NCBI RefSeq assembly: GCF_011398355.1
Contig: NZ_AP021889.1
Location: 2,418,001 to 2,482,000 of the forward strand
From: Thiosulfatimonas sediminis
Lineage (GTDB): Bacteria; Pseudomonadota; Gammaproteobacteria; Thiomicrospirales; Thiomicrospiraceae
Reading direction: 5' to 3'
Length of the DNA: 64,000 nucleotides
In this document: positions 38,483 through 48,699 of the stretch, one piece after another
Position numbering within the stretch: position 1 is the first letter of the stretch
Layout: every line of letters starts with the position of its first letter
Program-made: the position numbers and the translations under genes
The notes under the pieces: generated by a model
Seen by the model: the letters and a program-made list of their open reading frames with translations, nothing else
Databases searched by the model: none
What the model was told of the DNA's origin: nothing

Positions 38483-39241
38483 TTGGAATTTAGTTGGACC
38501 ACCTTTATTCTCGAGATCATCAACTTTGTTCTGTTGATGTGGATTTTGAAGCACTTTCTTTATCGGCCTGTGCTCAATGCCCTGCAAAAACGGCGTGAAA
38601 CCGTTGATAACACCCTACAGGAAGCACTCGATAAAAGTGCTCAGGCGGAAGAACTGAAAACGCAGTATCAACAGCGCCTGCAAGCGTGGGAAAAAGAGAA
38701 AAACCAGCTGCGTCAAGACCTGCAGCAGGATCTGGATTCGATGCGCAGCGAACAGCAACAACGACTGCGTGAAGAACTGCAAGCGCAGCAGGAAAAATTC
38801 GAAATCAATCAACAACAGACACAGGAGCAGACCCAACAACATTATCAATCGGTCGCACACCGCCAAGGCGCAGAGTTTGCCGCCAAACTGCTACGCACAC
38901 TCTCCGGTGTGGAAACTGAAGAACGCCTGTTCGACGCTCTAATGGAACAATTAGACGCCTTGGACAGCCAACAGATAAAGAACTTGCAAAAAACCTGTGA
39001 TAGCGACAGCGGTCAAGTCGACGTGTGCAGTGCTTATCCGCTATCCGAGAAAAACCGCCAAGCGTTGCAGACCAAATTGGAACAGCTCTGTCCGCAACCC
39101 TTAAAGATTCATTACCAACAAGATCCCGAACTGATTAGTGGTGTGCGCATTCATCTTGGCGTTTGGAGCCTGCGCATGAACCTATTGGACGAACTCAACC
39201 GTTTTATGGAACTGAACCGTGACCGACTCAACCATCAATAA
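38483..39241 (+). CDS. atpF: N-type F-ATPase subunit b fused to a delta-like domain
   Basis: 252 residues. One N-terminal membrane helix (about 6-26), a long coiled coil rich in Glu/Gln (about 30-130), then about 100 residues with the delta/OSCP C-terminal pattern: [20 protein letters not shown] and [13 protein letters not shown] followed by [10 protein letters not shown]. No separate delta gene is present, so b supplies both peripheral-stalk parts. The start is TTG at 38483, supported by AAGGAG 6 bases before; no ATG fits. Confidence 0.88.
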   Translation: MEFSWTTFILEIINFVLLMWILKHFLYRPVLNALQKRRETVDNTLQEALDKSAQAEELKTQYQQRLQAWEKEKNQLRQDLQQDLDSMRSEQQQRLREELQAQQEKFEINQQQTQEQTQQHYQSVAHRQGAEFAAKLLRTLSGVETEERLFDALMEQLDALDSQQIKNLQKTCDSDSGQVDVCSAYPLSEKNRQALQTKLEQLCPQPLKIHYQQDPELISGVRIHLGVWSLRMNLLDELNRFMELNRDRLNHQ

Positions 39242-40730
39242 ACCGCCAACGGAATTTCTCGACCGGATTGACAACTGGCTCGACGATTACCGCTTTGAAC
39301 TGAAATTAACCGAACGCGGTAATGTGGTTTCGATTGGTGACGGGATTGTCTGGGTTAAAGGGTTACCGACCGCACAAATGGATGAAATCATCCTGTTTGA
39401 AGACGGTAGCCACGGCTTTGTTTTCGAACTGACCAAAGAGCTGATTGGGGTTATCCTGCTGCACAAAACCCAACAGATTACCGCCGGACATAATGCTTAT
39501 CTGTCGCAGCGCATCCTAGATATCCCGGTCGGCGACAATCTGATCGGCCGCACTTTGGATCCACTCGGCTTTCCGCTCGACGGTCTTCCGCAACCCGAAA
39601 GCCAAAACCGTGCACCGCTAGAGCGAAATTCACCGTCTATTATCGAGCGCGCCGCGGTCAATCAGCCACTCTATACCGGTAATAAAATCATCGACACTTT
39701 AGTGCCTATCGGCAAAGGCCAACGGCAGTTACTGATCGGGGATGAAGGGCTCGGCCGCAGCACTCTGGCAATCGATACCGTTATCAATCAACGAGATAAA
39801 AACGTCTTATGCGTCTATGTGCTCATCGGGCAAAAACGCTCAACCATTATCAATACCATTGAGTTACTGCGCCAGCACGGAGCACTGGAATACACGACCG
39901 TCATTACCTCGCAAGCCAGTACCCTACCCGGCTTGCAGTATCTCGCGCCTTTTGCCGGTTGCGCCTTGGCCGAACACTGGATGCGCTCGGGTAAAGACAC
40001 ACTTGTTGTTTATGACGATCTCTCGACCCACGCCAAAATCTACCGCGAACTGTCTCTGCTATTACGCCGTCCGCCGGGGCGTGAAGCCTATCCCGGCGAC
40101 GTTTTCTATATTCACGCACGCCTGCTAGAACGCTCGACCACGCTGAATGCGCAAGCCGGTGGCGGTAGCATGACGGCACTGCCGATTATCGAAACCGAAC
40201 AGGGGGAAATTGCTGCCTTTATTCCAACCAATCTCATCTCGATTACCGACGGGCAAATCTATCTCAACCGCGAACTGTTTGTTTCCGGTTTCCGTCCGGC
40301 AATCGATATCGCCAAATCGGTGTCGCGGATTGGCGGACAGGCGCAACACCCGCGGATAAAAGAAGAAGCCGGTCATATGAAACTGGACTATCTGCAATTT
40401 CTCGAACTGGAAGCTTTCACCCGCTTCGGCACGCGTCTGGAAGCGCGTATCGAAAAGATTATTCAGCGCGGTCATACCTTGCGCGAACTTCTGAAACAGG
40501 GACACCTGGTGCCGAAATCCATCGAGTTTCAAATGGCTTGGCTGCTTGCCTTTAATGACAACCTGTTCGAAGACATAGAGATTAAACAGATTCCATCCAT
40601 CCTCAATCAACTTGAGCGCCAAATTGCAGCAAGCCATCTGACCATCGACAGCCCACGCAAGCTTTGGCAACAAACATTGCAGGAATGGTTCCACTCCTAT
40701 TCCGCAAGCAATACCACAGGGAATCATTAA
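39219..40730 (+). CDS. atpA: N-type F-ATPase subunit alpha
   Basis: 503 residues, non-catalytic nucleotide-binding F1 subunit. The P-loop reads GDEGLGRST at 174-182, with Arg180 where the family has Lys (GDRQTGKT). Other signatures remain: [50 protein letters not shown]. The GTG start overlaps the b gene by 23 bases; the first in-frame ATG is far inside. Nucleotide binding at the alpha site may be altered. Confidence 0.9.
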   Translation: MTDSTINKPPTEFLDRIDNWLDDYRFELKLTERGNVVSIGDGIVWVKGLPTAQMDEIILFEDGSHGFVFELTKELIGVILLHKTQQITAGHNAYLSQRILDIPVGDNLIGRTLDPLGFPLDGLPQPESQNRAPLERNSPSIIERAAVNQPLYTGNKIIDTLVPIGKGQRQLLIGDEGLGRSTLAIDTVINQRDKNVLCVYVLIGQKRSTIINTIELLRQHGALEYTTVITSQASTLPGLQYLAPFAGCALAEHWMRSGKDTLVVYDDLSTHAKIYRELSLLLRRPPGREAYPGDVFYIHARLLERSTTLNAQAGGGSMTALPIIETEQGEIAAFIPTNLISITDGQIYLNRELFVSGFRPAIDIAKSVSRIGGQAQHPRIKEEAGHMKLDYLQFLELEAFTRFGTRLEARIEKIIQRGHTLRELLKQGHLVPKSIEFQMAWLLAFNDNLFEDIEIKQIPSILNQLERQIAASHLTIDSPRKLWQQTLQEWFHSYSASNTTGNH

Positions 40731-41575
40731 TGGCGCGTTACCATGAATTGGGCCACTACCGTGAAAAGCTCGATGATATTCACGGCATTATGCACTCGAT
40801 GAAAACACTGGCGCAGATGGAAACCCATAAACTGGGCAAGGTTACCGATGAACAACATGCCATTCAGCAGCAGATTAACGCCGTTGCCTGCGATTTTCTG
40901 CATTTTTACCGCAACAACCTGCCTCAATATCAAGGAAACCAAAAAACGGTTTTGCTTATCGGTTCTGAGCGCGGTTTTTGCGGAGACTTTAACCCGAAAA
41001 TTATCGAAACCTTTGAGCAACAATTTTCTGCTGAGCGAAGCACGATTCAGATGATTGCCATCGGCAATAAACTGGTTTCATTATTGGAGTCGAAGGCACT
41101 AGCGGCAAGCAAGCCACATTTTCTACCTGGCGCGAATGTTTGTGAAGAAGTTGGCAATCTGAGCGAGCGATTAATCAAGACCTTAACGGATCTACAGACA
41201 AGCGACGAACTCTATGCGGTGTATCACGCTTATCCAGAGGAAACCATTCAGGTTGAACAGCTACTGCCGGCATTTACGGATCATGCCGAACTAAACTGCC
41301 CGCAATCCTTGCCCTCTCATGAACCGCTACTTAATCTTTCTAACCAAGCGTTTATGCTCGAATTGACCGATCATGCACTGCTGCATAATCTGCATCACAT
41401 TTTGTACGACTCTTTAATGGCTGAGAATTTGCAACGCGTGCGCCACCTAGAAAACGCGACTCGTCACTTAGAACAAAAGAGTGAAACCTTACGCAAACGG
41501 ATGAATGTCTTGCGCCAAGAAGAGATCATTGAAGAGATTGAAGTCATTCTTCTTAACCAGGTCGATCCTCGCTAA
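40730..41575 (+). CDS. atpG: N-type F-ATPase subunit gamma
   Basis: 281 residues, central stalk. N-terminal helix LDDIHGIMHSMKTLAQMETHKL, Rossmann-like core with LLIGSERGFCGDFN, and C-terminal helix ending QEEIIEEIEVILLN. The ATG shares one base with the alpha stop codon (TAATG), a coupled start; 22 more codons are open upstream. It is the last gene of the operon. Confidence 0.92.
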   Translation: MARYHELGHYREKLDDIHGIMHSMKTLAQMETHKLGKVTDEQHAIQQQINAVACDFLHFYRNNLPQYQGNQKTVLLIGSERGFCGDFNPKIIETFEQQFSAERSTIQMIAIGNKLVSLLESKALAASKPHFLPGANVCEEVGNLSERLIKTLTDLQTSDELYAVYHAYPEETIQVEQLLPAFTDHAELNCPQSLPSHEPLLNLSNQAFMLELTDHALLHNLHHILYDSLMAENLQRVRHLENATRHLEQKSETLRKRMNVLRQEEIIEEIEVILLNQVDPR

Positions 41576-41592
41576 GAAGCTGACTTAAAACC

Positions 41593-41623
41593 AATCAAAA
41601 CGACGATTTCAATCGTTTTGATT
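41593..41623. terminator. Hairpin between atpG and dut
   Basis: AATCAAAACGA pairs perfectly with TCGTTTTGATT (11 bp, 9-base loop). It lies between the converging N-ATPase operon and dut. No long T-run, but position supports a shared terminator. Confidence 0.6.
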
Positions 41624-41629
41624 CATCGT

Positions 41630-42091
41630 CTATTTGGTGCCAGTCGAACCAAAACCACCTTGTCCACGATCGGTTTCATCACCAAACTCTTGCACTTCGG
41701 TAAACACCGGCTGCATGACCGGCACTATCACCATCTGCGCAATACGCTCGCCAATTTCCACCGTAAAAGGCGTATCGCTACGATTCCAACAAGAGACCAT
41801 TAAAGGGCCTTGATAATCGGAATCAATTAAGCCCACCAGATTGCCTAACACAATGCCGTGCTTATGTCCCAAACCGGAACGCGGTAGCAACATCGCGGCC
41901 AAGCCCGCATCGTCTAAATGAATCGCCATACCGGTCGGAATCAATACCGTCTGTCCCGGTTGAATGGTTAAAGGTGCTTCCACACAAGCGCGTAAATCCA
42001 GCCCAGCAGAGCCTTTGGTGCCGTATTTTGGCATCGGGATTTCATTACCAAGACGTGAATCGAGAATTTTGTATTGCACTTGAATCGTCAT
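41630..42091 (-). CDS. dut: Deoxyuridine triphosphate nucleotidohydrolase (dUTPase)
   Basis: 153 residues, trimeric dUTPase. All five motifs are visible: [37 protein letters not shown] and the C-terminal [10 protein letters not shown] arm. It hydrolyses dUTP to dUMP. ATG at 42091 has AGAGGA upstream; 18 more codons are open before it. It follows the ydjM-like gene by 16 bases on the same strand. Confidence 0.97.
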   Translation of the reverse strand: MTIQVQYKILDSRLGNEIPMPKYGTKGSAGLDLRACVEAPLTIQPGQTVLIPTGMAIHLDDAGLAAMLLPRSGLGHKHGIVLGNLVGLIDSDYQGPLMVSCWNRSDTPFTVEIGERIAQMVIVPVMQPVFTEVQEFGDETDRGQGGFGSTGTK

Positions 42092-42107
42092 TTGTTCAGT
42101 CCTCTTT

Positions 42108-42617
42108 TTAAGGCAGCGATTGTAGCAAACCATGATGACTTTCAAAAAGATAAAAACCAGCCATCACTAAGAAAGGCAGCAAAGCAATCGGAACCTCAAT
42201 AAACGAACCGGTGCGAAATGGTAGCGGCGACTTGAACGCCGTTCTGGCCGGATAAAACAGCGGCACCCCGCGATGCGTCAACCAATCGCCCAAGATATGA
42301 CTGGCATAACCGATATTAAAAGCCAGCAATGCAAAATAAGCACTATCCGTTAAGTTTTGTAACGGCAGAAACAATAAGCCTAATATCAATAGTGAATGAC
42401 TCCAAGTCCGATGCCCCAATAAAGTCAGCGGCGACCACAGGCAGCGGCTAAATAGACTGCGCTTTAAAGCGGAGCGATGTGCATCCAAATCCGGCATCAA
42501 GGAACCGAGCATCACGAGAGGCAAGTAATAATAAACCTGCGGATAATCAAACCCCGTGTAAGGGCTGGTTAACAAGTACAAACCTGTACCAAAAACCATA
42601 TGCGAACCGGCAAGCAT
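42108..42617 (-). CDS. YdjM-like membrane metal-dependent hydrolase (DUF457)
   Basis: 169 residues, four or so helices. Conserved motifs of the DUF457/YdjM family: GSHMVFG near the start, [10 protein letters not shown] (about 41), [12 protein letters not shown] (about 67) and [18 protein letters not shown] (about 105), whose His and Asp residues probably bind metal. YdjM in E. coli is LexA-controlled; the substrate is unknown. It precedes dut closely. Confidence 0.85.
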   Translation of the reverse strand: MLAGSHMVFGTGLYLLTSPYTGFDYPQVYYYLPLVMLGSLMPDLDAHRSALKRSLFSRCLWSPLTLLGHRTWSHSLLILGLLFLPLQNLTDSAYFALLAFNIGYASHILGDWLTHRGVPLFYPARTAFKSPLPFRTGSFIEVPIALLPFLVMAGFYLFESHHGLLQSLP

Positions 42618-42708
42618 ATTTTTCCTTAAATCATGCTGGGGCGCGCATTATAAAGGGCTATAGCCCTCCAAAGTAAATTTTTGTTACAAAATTCAAATTC
42701 GCCTTCAT

Positions 42709-42746
42709 AAAAAAACCCCACCAAAATTAACTTAAGGCGGGGTTTT
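42709..42746 (-). terminator. Rho-independent terminator after pgm
   Basis: On the minus strand AAAACCCCGCC and GGTGGGGTTTT form a stem (one mismatch) followed by a T run. Confidence 0.9.
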
Positions 42747-42766
42747 GAACAAAGAAAACGAGAGGA

Positions 42767-44410
42767 TTACGCGTTTAGCGCATCGCTGACAATCGCTTGC
42801 GCTTCTTGCAGAATCGTATCTAAATGCGCTTTGTCTTTAAAGCTTTCGGCGTAGATTTTATAGATGTCTTCCGTGCCGGATGGACGCGCCGCAAACCAGC
42901 CATTTTCCGTGGTGATTTTCAAGCCACCAATCGCGGCACCGTTACCCGGAGCGTGGGTTAATTTAGCGGTGATTTTCTCGCCTGCTAAGGTATCGGCTTT
43001 CACCATCTCTGGCGAAAGATTTTTCAAAATCGCCTTTTGTTCGCGGTTGGCCGGAGCATCAATCCGCGTATAAATCGGAGTACCATATTTTTCTGTCAAC
43101 GCCTGATAAAGCTGCCCCGGGTCTTTGCCTGTCACCGCCGTGATTTCCGCGGCCAGTAAGTTCAAAATAATGCCGTCTTTGTCGGTACTCCAAGGGCCGC
43201 CGTCCAAACGCAAAAATGAGGCTCCGGCTGATTCTTCACCACCGAAACCAAAGCTACCGGTTTGCAAACCGTCAACAAACCACTTAAAACCAACCGGCAC
43301 TTCACACAAATTCAATTGCGCTGCCGCCGAAACACGGTCAATCATCGAGCTGGAAACCAAAGTTTTGCCGACCGCCGCGTTTTTCGGCCACTCAGGGCGG
43401 TGCTTAAATAGATAGTCGATCGCTACCGCTAAATAGTGATTCGGATTCATCAAGCCGACCGATTTAGTAACGATACCGTGACGATCGACATCCGGATCAT
43501 TCCCGAATGCCAAATCATAATCATCTTTCAAGCCAATCAAACCAGCCATCGCATAAGGGGATGAACAGTCCATACGGATTTTGCCGTCTTTATCAACGTG
43601 CATAAAACCAAAAGTGGCGTCTACCGAACGGTTAACCACCGTAATATCCAAACCGTAATGTTTGGCGATAGGCTCCCAGAAATCCACTCCGGCACCCCCC
43701 ATTGGATCGACCGCGATTTTTAAACCGGACGCTTTAATGGCCGCCATATTAATCACCCGATCTAACCCTACAATATAGGGTGTCATTAAATCGGTCGGTT
43801 CAACAAATTCAGAGCGCATCGCATCTGTTAAAGAGAGGCGCTTAACCTCTACCATGCCTTTTGCAATAATTGCATTAGCGCGTTCTTGCACCCAGTCGGT
43901 AATATCAGTATCCGCCGGCCCACCATTTGGCGGGTTGTACTTGAAACCACCATCCTGTGGCGGATTGTGTGATGGCGTAATAATCACACCGTCTGCAAAT
44001 CCACCTTGACGCCCTTCGTTGTACATCAAAATTGCATTGGAAATCACCGGCGTAGGTGTGTAGCGACCATTGTTTTGAATAAACACTTTGACGCCATTCG
44101 CGGTAAACACTTCAATCGCGGTAGCGTGCGCCGCTTCCGATAAAGCATGCGTATCCATACCAATAAACATCGGACCGTTAATGTTCTCTAAACGACGATA
44201 TTCAACAATTGCCTGGCAAATCGCCGCAATATGGGTGTCGTTAAACGTGCTTTTCGATGAACATCCGCGATGTCCTGAAGTGCCAAAACTGACCGCCTGC
44301 TCAGCATGGCTAACATCAGGCTTAAGACTGTAATAATCGGTCATCAATTTGGGGATGTTTTCAAGAATCGAAGCCGGCGCTTTTTTACCTGCTAGAAGGG
44401 ATAGTGACAT
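42767..44410 (-). CDS. pgm: Phosphoglucomutase (alpha-D-glucose specific)
   Basis: 547 residues, the length of the E. coli Pgm type. It interconverts glucose-1-phosphate and glucose-6-phosphate. The phosphoserine loop is [16 protein letters not shown] (about 143), the metal loop is [12 protein letters not shown], the sugar loop is GEESAGASF and the phosphate loop is [14 protein letters not shown]. The [10 protein letters not shown]-terminus is the Pgm, not the AlgC, form. It sits next to ydjM-dut but in its own transcript. Confidence 0.96.
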   Translation of the reverse strand: MSLSLLAGKKAPASILENIPKLMTDYYSLKPDVSHAEQAVSFGTSGHRGCSSKSTFNDTHIAAICQAIVEYRRLENINGPMFIGMDTHALSEAAHATAIEVFTANGVKVFIQNNGRYTPTPVISNAILMYNEGRQGGFADGVIITPSHNPPQDGGFKYNPPNGGPADTDITDWVQERANAIIAKGMVEVKRLSLTDAMRSEFVEPTDLMTPYIVGLDRVINMAAIKASGLKIAVDPMGGAGVDFWEPIAKHYGLDITVVNRSVDATFGFMHVDKDGKIRMDCSSPYAMAGLIGLKDDYDLAFGNDPDVDRHGIVTKSVGLMNPNHYLAVAIDYLFKHRPEWPKNAAVGKTLVSSSMIDRVSAAAQLNLCEVPVGFKWFVDGLQTGSFGFGGEESAGASFLRLDGGPWSTDKDGIILNLLAAEITAVTGKDPGQLYQALTEKYGTPIYTRIDAPANREQKAILKNLSPEMVKADTLAGEKITAKLTHAPGNGAAIGGLKITTENGWFAARPSGTEDIYKIYAESFKDKAHLDTILQEAQAIVSDALNA

Positions 44411-44560
44411 AGATACTCTCTTTTTTTATCTACTGGATGTCTAAAAAGTGCTCTTATCTTGGCGTTTTTTACCAGATGATGCAACCATTGCCAAAACAAA
44501 AAACGGCATTTCAACACCGACATTGCGCTTAGCTAAGCAGCCCTGGTACGGCCATCAATA

Positions 44561-46375
44561 TTATTCTGAAACGTCTTCAGCGTGCTGTAACCATTGGTTG
44601 ATTTTTTGATGGAACTTATTTAACTCAATGGGTTTGGTCAGGTAATCATCCATACCGGCCAATAGGCATTTTTCTTTATCACCACTAAGCGCATTGGCCG
44701 TTAAACCGATAATCGGAATATGCGATTGTTCCGCCTCTAAACGTCGCCACTGTTCAGTCGCTTGATACCCATCCATGACGGGCATCTGACAATCCATCAA
44801 GACCAAATCAATCGCACGATTCTCTTGCAAGGTTTCTACGGCTTCCAACCCATTGTGTGCTACCAGATAATCCAGCCCCATTTTCTCCAACAATTTGCCG
44901 GCCAGCAGCTGATTAACCGGATTATCTTCAACCAATAAAACACAGCGATTAGCTTGCACGCTCTTGACCATGACCACTGGCGGCGCAATCGGCTCCGCCG
45001 AGACGGATGTCTGCAACGGCTGTAACGGTTGTAACGGCAACGAAAAACAGAAACAGCTGCCCTTTCCAAGCGTGGATTCAACGGTCATTTCACCGACCAT
45101 CAACTCCACCAAACGCGCGGAAATCGCCAACCCTAAACCCGTCCCACCATAACGCCGTGTGGTTGAACTGTCAGCTTGCGTAAACGGATTAAACAGCGAT
45201 TTGAGTGCTGGTTCGGCAATCCCAATTCCGCTGTCCTGAACACAAAAACGCAACCAAACACAGTCCGGATTCGCCTCCGCCGGCGACTCTAAACCATTGG
45301 TTAGCTGTACGCTAAGGCTCACTTCGCCCTGTTGGGTAAATTTGAGCGCATTGCCAATTAAATTAATCAATACTTGTTTAATGCGATTTACATCACCCTT
45401 AAAACGGTCACCTAGCGCAGGGTCGACGTGCAGCTGGAAGCGCAGATTTTTTTGCGTAAATTGCATCGCAAAAAGGGCTTTCATATCTTGCAACAGCAAG
45501 CCCAAACTAAAGGCCTCGGCGTTAAGCACCATTTTGCCGGAATCAATTTTTGAGAAATCCAAAATGTCGTTAATGATGGTTAACAACGTCTTAGCAGACC
45601 GCTGCAACGTCTCAACATAAGCTTGCTGCTCGTCACCTAAATCGGTATCTTGCAGTAAATTTGACAAACCAATCACGCCATTTAACGGGGTGCGTATTTC
45701 ATGACTCATGGTCGCTAAAAAATCACTTTTAGCCAGTGCAATCTGCTCGGCTAACGCCTTGGCTTTTTGCAATTCCACCTCAGTTTGTCGCTGCAAGTGC
45801 ATATCACGAATCAAAGCGACATGGCCTTCCAGCTCGCCTTGCTGATTGAAAATTGGATTAAGGATACAAGAAACCGGCAAATTCTGGGATTCGCGCAACA
45901 CCAGAGCATCATCATCCCGGTAAGCTTCGATACGAGCCAAATGACTTAGCTGCGCTTGTTCCGGCGCACCAGAAAAACGCACCAGACTCTCCAGCGCCTG
46001 GCCGATTAACTGCTCTTTCGAACGTTGCACAATCTCCATAAAACCGGGATTCACATAAGTGATTTTGCCATGTTTATCCAGTTCACATACCCCATCGGTT
46101 AAGGCATTTAACACCAACACCAAACGGTTCTGCACTTCGTTAATCTGTTGCGATGACGCTACACGCAACTCGTTATACAACTGCTGCATCTCATCAGAAG
46201 AAATTTTTAGCGAACGTTCGAGCATATAACGCTCTTCATCCACGCCCTGATAATGACGATTAACGCGCTGCAAAAACTCTTGCCACTGCTCCATGCTGGG
46301 CGGCTGATTAAGACTCAAACCAATACGCTTGAGTTGTCGACTAAGAATTTTATGTAACGGATTAAGATTCGGCAT
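44561..46375 (-). CDS. Hybrid sensor histidine kinase (PAS-HisKA-HATPase-REC)
   Basis: 604 residues, no membrane helix. PAS domain (about 80-200, LVLNALTDGVCELDKHGKI), HisKA with phospho-His H225 in MSHEIRTPLNG, HATPase_c with the N box LINLIGNALKFT, DSGIGI and GTGLGL, and a receiver (about 475-595) with phospho-Asp D528 in LMDCQMPVMDG and LTKPI. No output domain, so it would pass phosphate to an Hpt or to another regulator. It starts 9 bases after the FIST gene stop, so the FIST protein is its likely sensor partner. Confidence 0.93.
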   Translation of the reverse strand: MPNLNPLHKILSRQLKRIGLSLNQPPSMEQWQEFLQRVNRHYQGVDEERYMLERSLKISSDEMQQLYNELRVASSQQINEVQNRLVLVLNALTDGVCELDKHGKITYVNPGFMEIVQRSKEQLIGQALESLVRFSGAPEQAQLSHLARIEAYRDDDALVLRESQNLPVSCILNPIFNQQGELEGHVALIRDMHLQRQTEVELQKAKALAEQIALAKSDFLATMSHEIRTPLNGVIGLSNLLQDTDLGDEQQAYVETLQRSAKTLLTIINDILDFSKIDSGKMVLNAEAFSLGLLLQDMKALFAMQFTQKNLRFQLHVDPALGDRFKGDVNRIKQVLINLIGNALKFTQQGEVSLSVQLTNGLESPAEANPDCVWLRFCVQDSGIGIAEPALKSLFNPFTQADSSTTRRYGGTGLGLAISARLVELMVGEMTVESTLGKGSCFCFSLPLQPLQPLQTSVSAEPIAPPVVMVKSVQANRCVLLVEDNPVNQLLAGKLLEKMGLDYLVAHNGLEAVETLQENRAIDLVLMDCQMPVMDGYQATEQWRRLEAEQSHIPIIGLTANALSGDKEKCLLAGMDDYLTKPIELNKFHQKINQWLQHAEDVSE

Positions 46376-46384
46376 AGTGCAGGC

Positions 46385-47557
46385 TCAAGCCGAAATTTCG
46401 CTGATAAGCGTTAACGTCATGGTTTGATTATGCAGCTGACACTGCAGAGAATTTTGCGCAAAGACTTGTGGCGAAAGTTCACCATAAGAATAAAAACCAA
46501 TTTGGCTGGTATTGCTTGGAAAGCGTTCTAAGGTGACCTCTGTCTCCTCGTCAATTCGCTCTTTTAAAATCAGCTTACGGCCAATGCAACTGACCGCAAT
46601 CACTAAATAATTGGCCTCTTGCGTCAAAACTCCGCGATACGAATCCAATACTGCCTGCGCGGCATCCTCGGCGCCGTTAATCAAGTGCTCAAAGTTGGCG
46701 CGCATCAGCTGAACTCTTTTGCCTTGCGGAATATCGCCGGCAAATGTCAGTGATTGAGTCGCCTCATCCACGGCCAACACGGTGCGCGTAATCGGCTCCT
46801 CGCCCTCATTCAAGATGGCGATGGGAAAGAGTAAACCGCTGGCCGGAAGTCCTTGCGCCAACTCGCCTAAATACGACTTGTACAACTCCAGTGCAGGGCG
46901 ACCATCCAGTTCAAACAATTGATTGTCTTTGGCTGCGGTTACCAAACGCTGTGGCCCAAAAATATCCCAGCCGCCTTGCGAACCATAACCGATCTGTACC
47001 TTATCCCCGTAAAAGCCCAATGCAGTCACATAACCACTGCGCGGCCGACCATCGACCAACACCCAAGTATGGCCAAAATCCACCCCATCACCGGCTAAAC
47101 CGCCAGTAATAATAATTTTCGGCAACCCGTCACTTAAACCCTGCGCCAAGTCAGTACCGTTAATCTGAAGCCCTTCACTTAAAACAAATACGCCCTGTAA
47201 AGCGTCCTCAGCGGCGGCTAACTGTTTAGCCAAGGACTCTCCGGTCGCATAACCGCTCTGCATGGTCACGGGTTCGGCAAAACAGCGTAACTGCGTATCC
47301 GCAAACTGCACCACGCTCAAAACAGCACTATCATCGTAGACTTCATCCTGAAAAATCTCGCCCGCGCTGGAACAACCGGTAATCAAAGAATTGGGAAAAG
47401 CCGATGTCAACTGTTGCCAAAATTCAGCGTTGTCTTCTAAAACGCGACTGGCAAACACCAATACCCAAGTTTGCGGCCCATCCATATCGGTGTAGCGCGC
47501 ATCCAAAGGCTGCTGCCAACCCTGCTGCGTAGAATAACGGTTCTGCCGATTAATCAT
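46385..47557 (-). CDS. FIST-domain sensory protein
   Basis: 390 residues with the two halves of FIST (N-terminal sensor and C-terminal FIST_C), both soluble. Signature parts: LITGCSSAGEIF (about 56), GGLAGDGVDFGHTWV (about 152) and the FIST_C tail with NSLQCQLHNQTMT. FIST proteins are thought to bind small ligands such as amino acids and are often encoded beside histidine kinases, as here. No enzymatic activity expected. Confidence 0.85.
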   Translation of the reverse strand: MINRQNRYSTQQGWQQPLDARYTDMDGPQTWVLVFASRVLEDNAEFWQQLTSAFPNSLITGCSSAGEIFQDEVYDDSAVLSVVQFADTQLRCFAEPVTMQSGYATGESLAKQLAAAEDALQGVFVLSEGLQINGTDLAQGLSDGLPKIIITGGLAGDGVDFGHTWVLVDGRPRSGYVTALGFYGDKVQIGYGSQGGWDIFGPQRLVTAAKDNQLFELDGRPALELYKSYLGELAQGLPASGLLFPIAILNEGEEPITRTVLAVDEATQSLTFAGDIPQGKRVQLMRANFEHLINGAEDAAQAVLDSYRGVLTQEANYLVIAVSCIGRKLILKERIDEETEVTLERFPSNTSQIGFYSYGELSPQVFAQNSLQCQLHNQTMTLTLISEISA

Positions 47558-47773
47558 GACTTATCTCTCAACTTGTACAACGGAATTAGAAGGAAACACA
47601 AGACAATAATTTAAGCCGATAAGACGCGCAAAACCTAGCTGTCAAATCAAGAATTAGGCAAACAGCAACTAAAAAAATAAGAAGTCTGAACGTTGTATGG
47701 ATTTCGCTGGAGAAGACTTGGTTTTACGCCAAGACATATTAGAATCAAATAATATTTAAGGAGTCATTTAACG

Positions 47774-48385
47774 ATGTTTAAAGAATGCCAAACGCTGAGT
47801 ACCGCTGAAAACTACCAATTTCTCGTCAACGGGGTCGTGCCACGCCCAATCGCGTGGGTTAGCACGCTCAGCGCACAGGGCATCAGCAATCTGGCGCCCT
47901 ATTCGTTTTTCAGTGTTGCCAGCGTCAACCCACCGGTACTCACAATTACTCAAATTGCCGCGCGCGATCGTCCACATAAAGACACTTTGCTTAATCTTCA
48001 GGCCACGGGCGAATGCGTGGTGAATGTCGTTACCGAAGACACCGCTGAATTAATGAATGCTTCTTGTGCCGATTATCCACACCAAACCAGTGAAATTGAC
48101 GCTTTACAGATTGCCACCAGTCGCAGTGAATTGGTTAAGGTACCGGGTGTTGCCGCCGCAAAAGTCCGTTTTGAATGCCAGTTACGCGACACGCTAAGCA
48201 TTTCCGACCAACCCGGTGGCGGCTGCCTCATTTTGTTAGATGTGCGAGGAATTTTTGTTGATGATGCTTTAGTCGAAAACCAACTTTTGCAAGGCGATGC
48301 TCTTAACGCCATCGGCAAACTGGGGGGCAATGCCTACTGCAAATTGGACAGCACCTTTGCCATGCCGCGTCCCACTCTGCCTTAA
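47774..48385 (+). CDS. Flavin reductase-like FMN-binding split-barrel protein
   Basis: 203 residues of the flavin reductase/DIM6-NTAB family. The FMN contact segments VPRPIAWVSTLSAQGISNLAPYSFFS and KDTLLNLQATGECVVN are clear. Members reduce FMN with NAD(P)H or act as small oxidoreductases; the exact substrate is unknown. A ribosome-binding AAGGAG lies upstream of the ATG. It diverges from the FIST-kinase pair. Confidence 0.82.
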   Translation: MFKECQTLSTAENYQFLVNGVVPRPIAWVSTLSAQGISNLAPYSFFSVASVNPPVLTITQIAARDRPHKDTLLNLQATGECVVNVVTEDTAELMNASCADYPHQTSEIDALQIATSRSELVKVPGVAAAKVRFECQLRDTLSISDQPGGGCLILLDVRGIFVDDALVENQLLQGDALNAIGKLGGNAYCKLDSTFAMPRPTLP

Positions 48386-48564
48386 GAAAAATCAACCTTC
48401 AACATCAGACAGGTAAATAAATCACACTCTTGATTGCGTTGTCGGACTCAGCATAATTGACCATTGGCTCGTACTTATTCGTAGCTGGCTGCCTAACCAA
48501 TCAATGAGTCAGCGCCAAGCCAGCACGCAACGAAATACGATTTATCGCAGATTCCGAGGTCACC

Positions 48565-48699
48565 ATGCAAAAACGAATTTACGCATTGCACCAACACAAA
48601 CCACATAGCCTTAAAAATTACCTGATTGCGTCAATATTCTTGCTCGGCCTACAGCCTCAAAACGCTTTTGCTATGAGTTTATTCAATACTGTCTTTTAG
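48565..48699 (+). CDS. Possible small secreted peptide
   Basis: A 44-codon frame with GAGGT 6 bases before the ATG. It reads as a signal peptide: charged start (QKRIYALHQHKPHSLKN), hydrophobic core (YLIASIFLLG) and an AFA cleavage site, leaving only about 8 residues (MSLFNTVF). It overlaps the end of the converging deaminase gene by 17 bases. It could be a remnant of a truncated secreted protein or a real microprotein. The rest of the gap 48386-48564 shows no other gene. Confidence 0.35.
   Translation: MQKRIYALHQHKPHSLKNYLIASIFLLGLQPQNAFAMSLFNTVF

Noticed and set aside
40125-40727. Minus-strand 200-codon ORF inside alpha
   Set aside because: Antisense shadow of a well-conserved gene.
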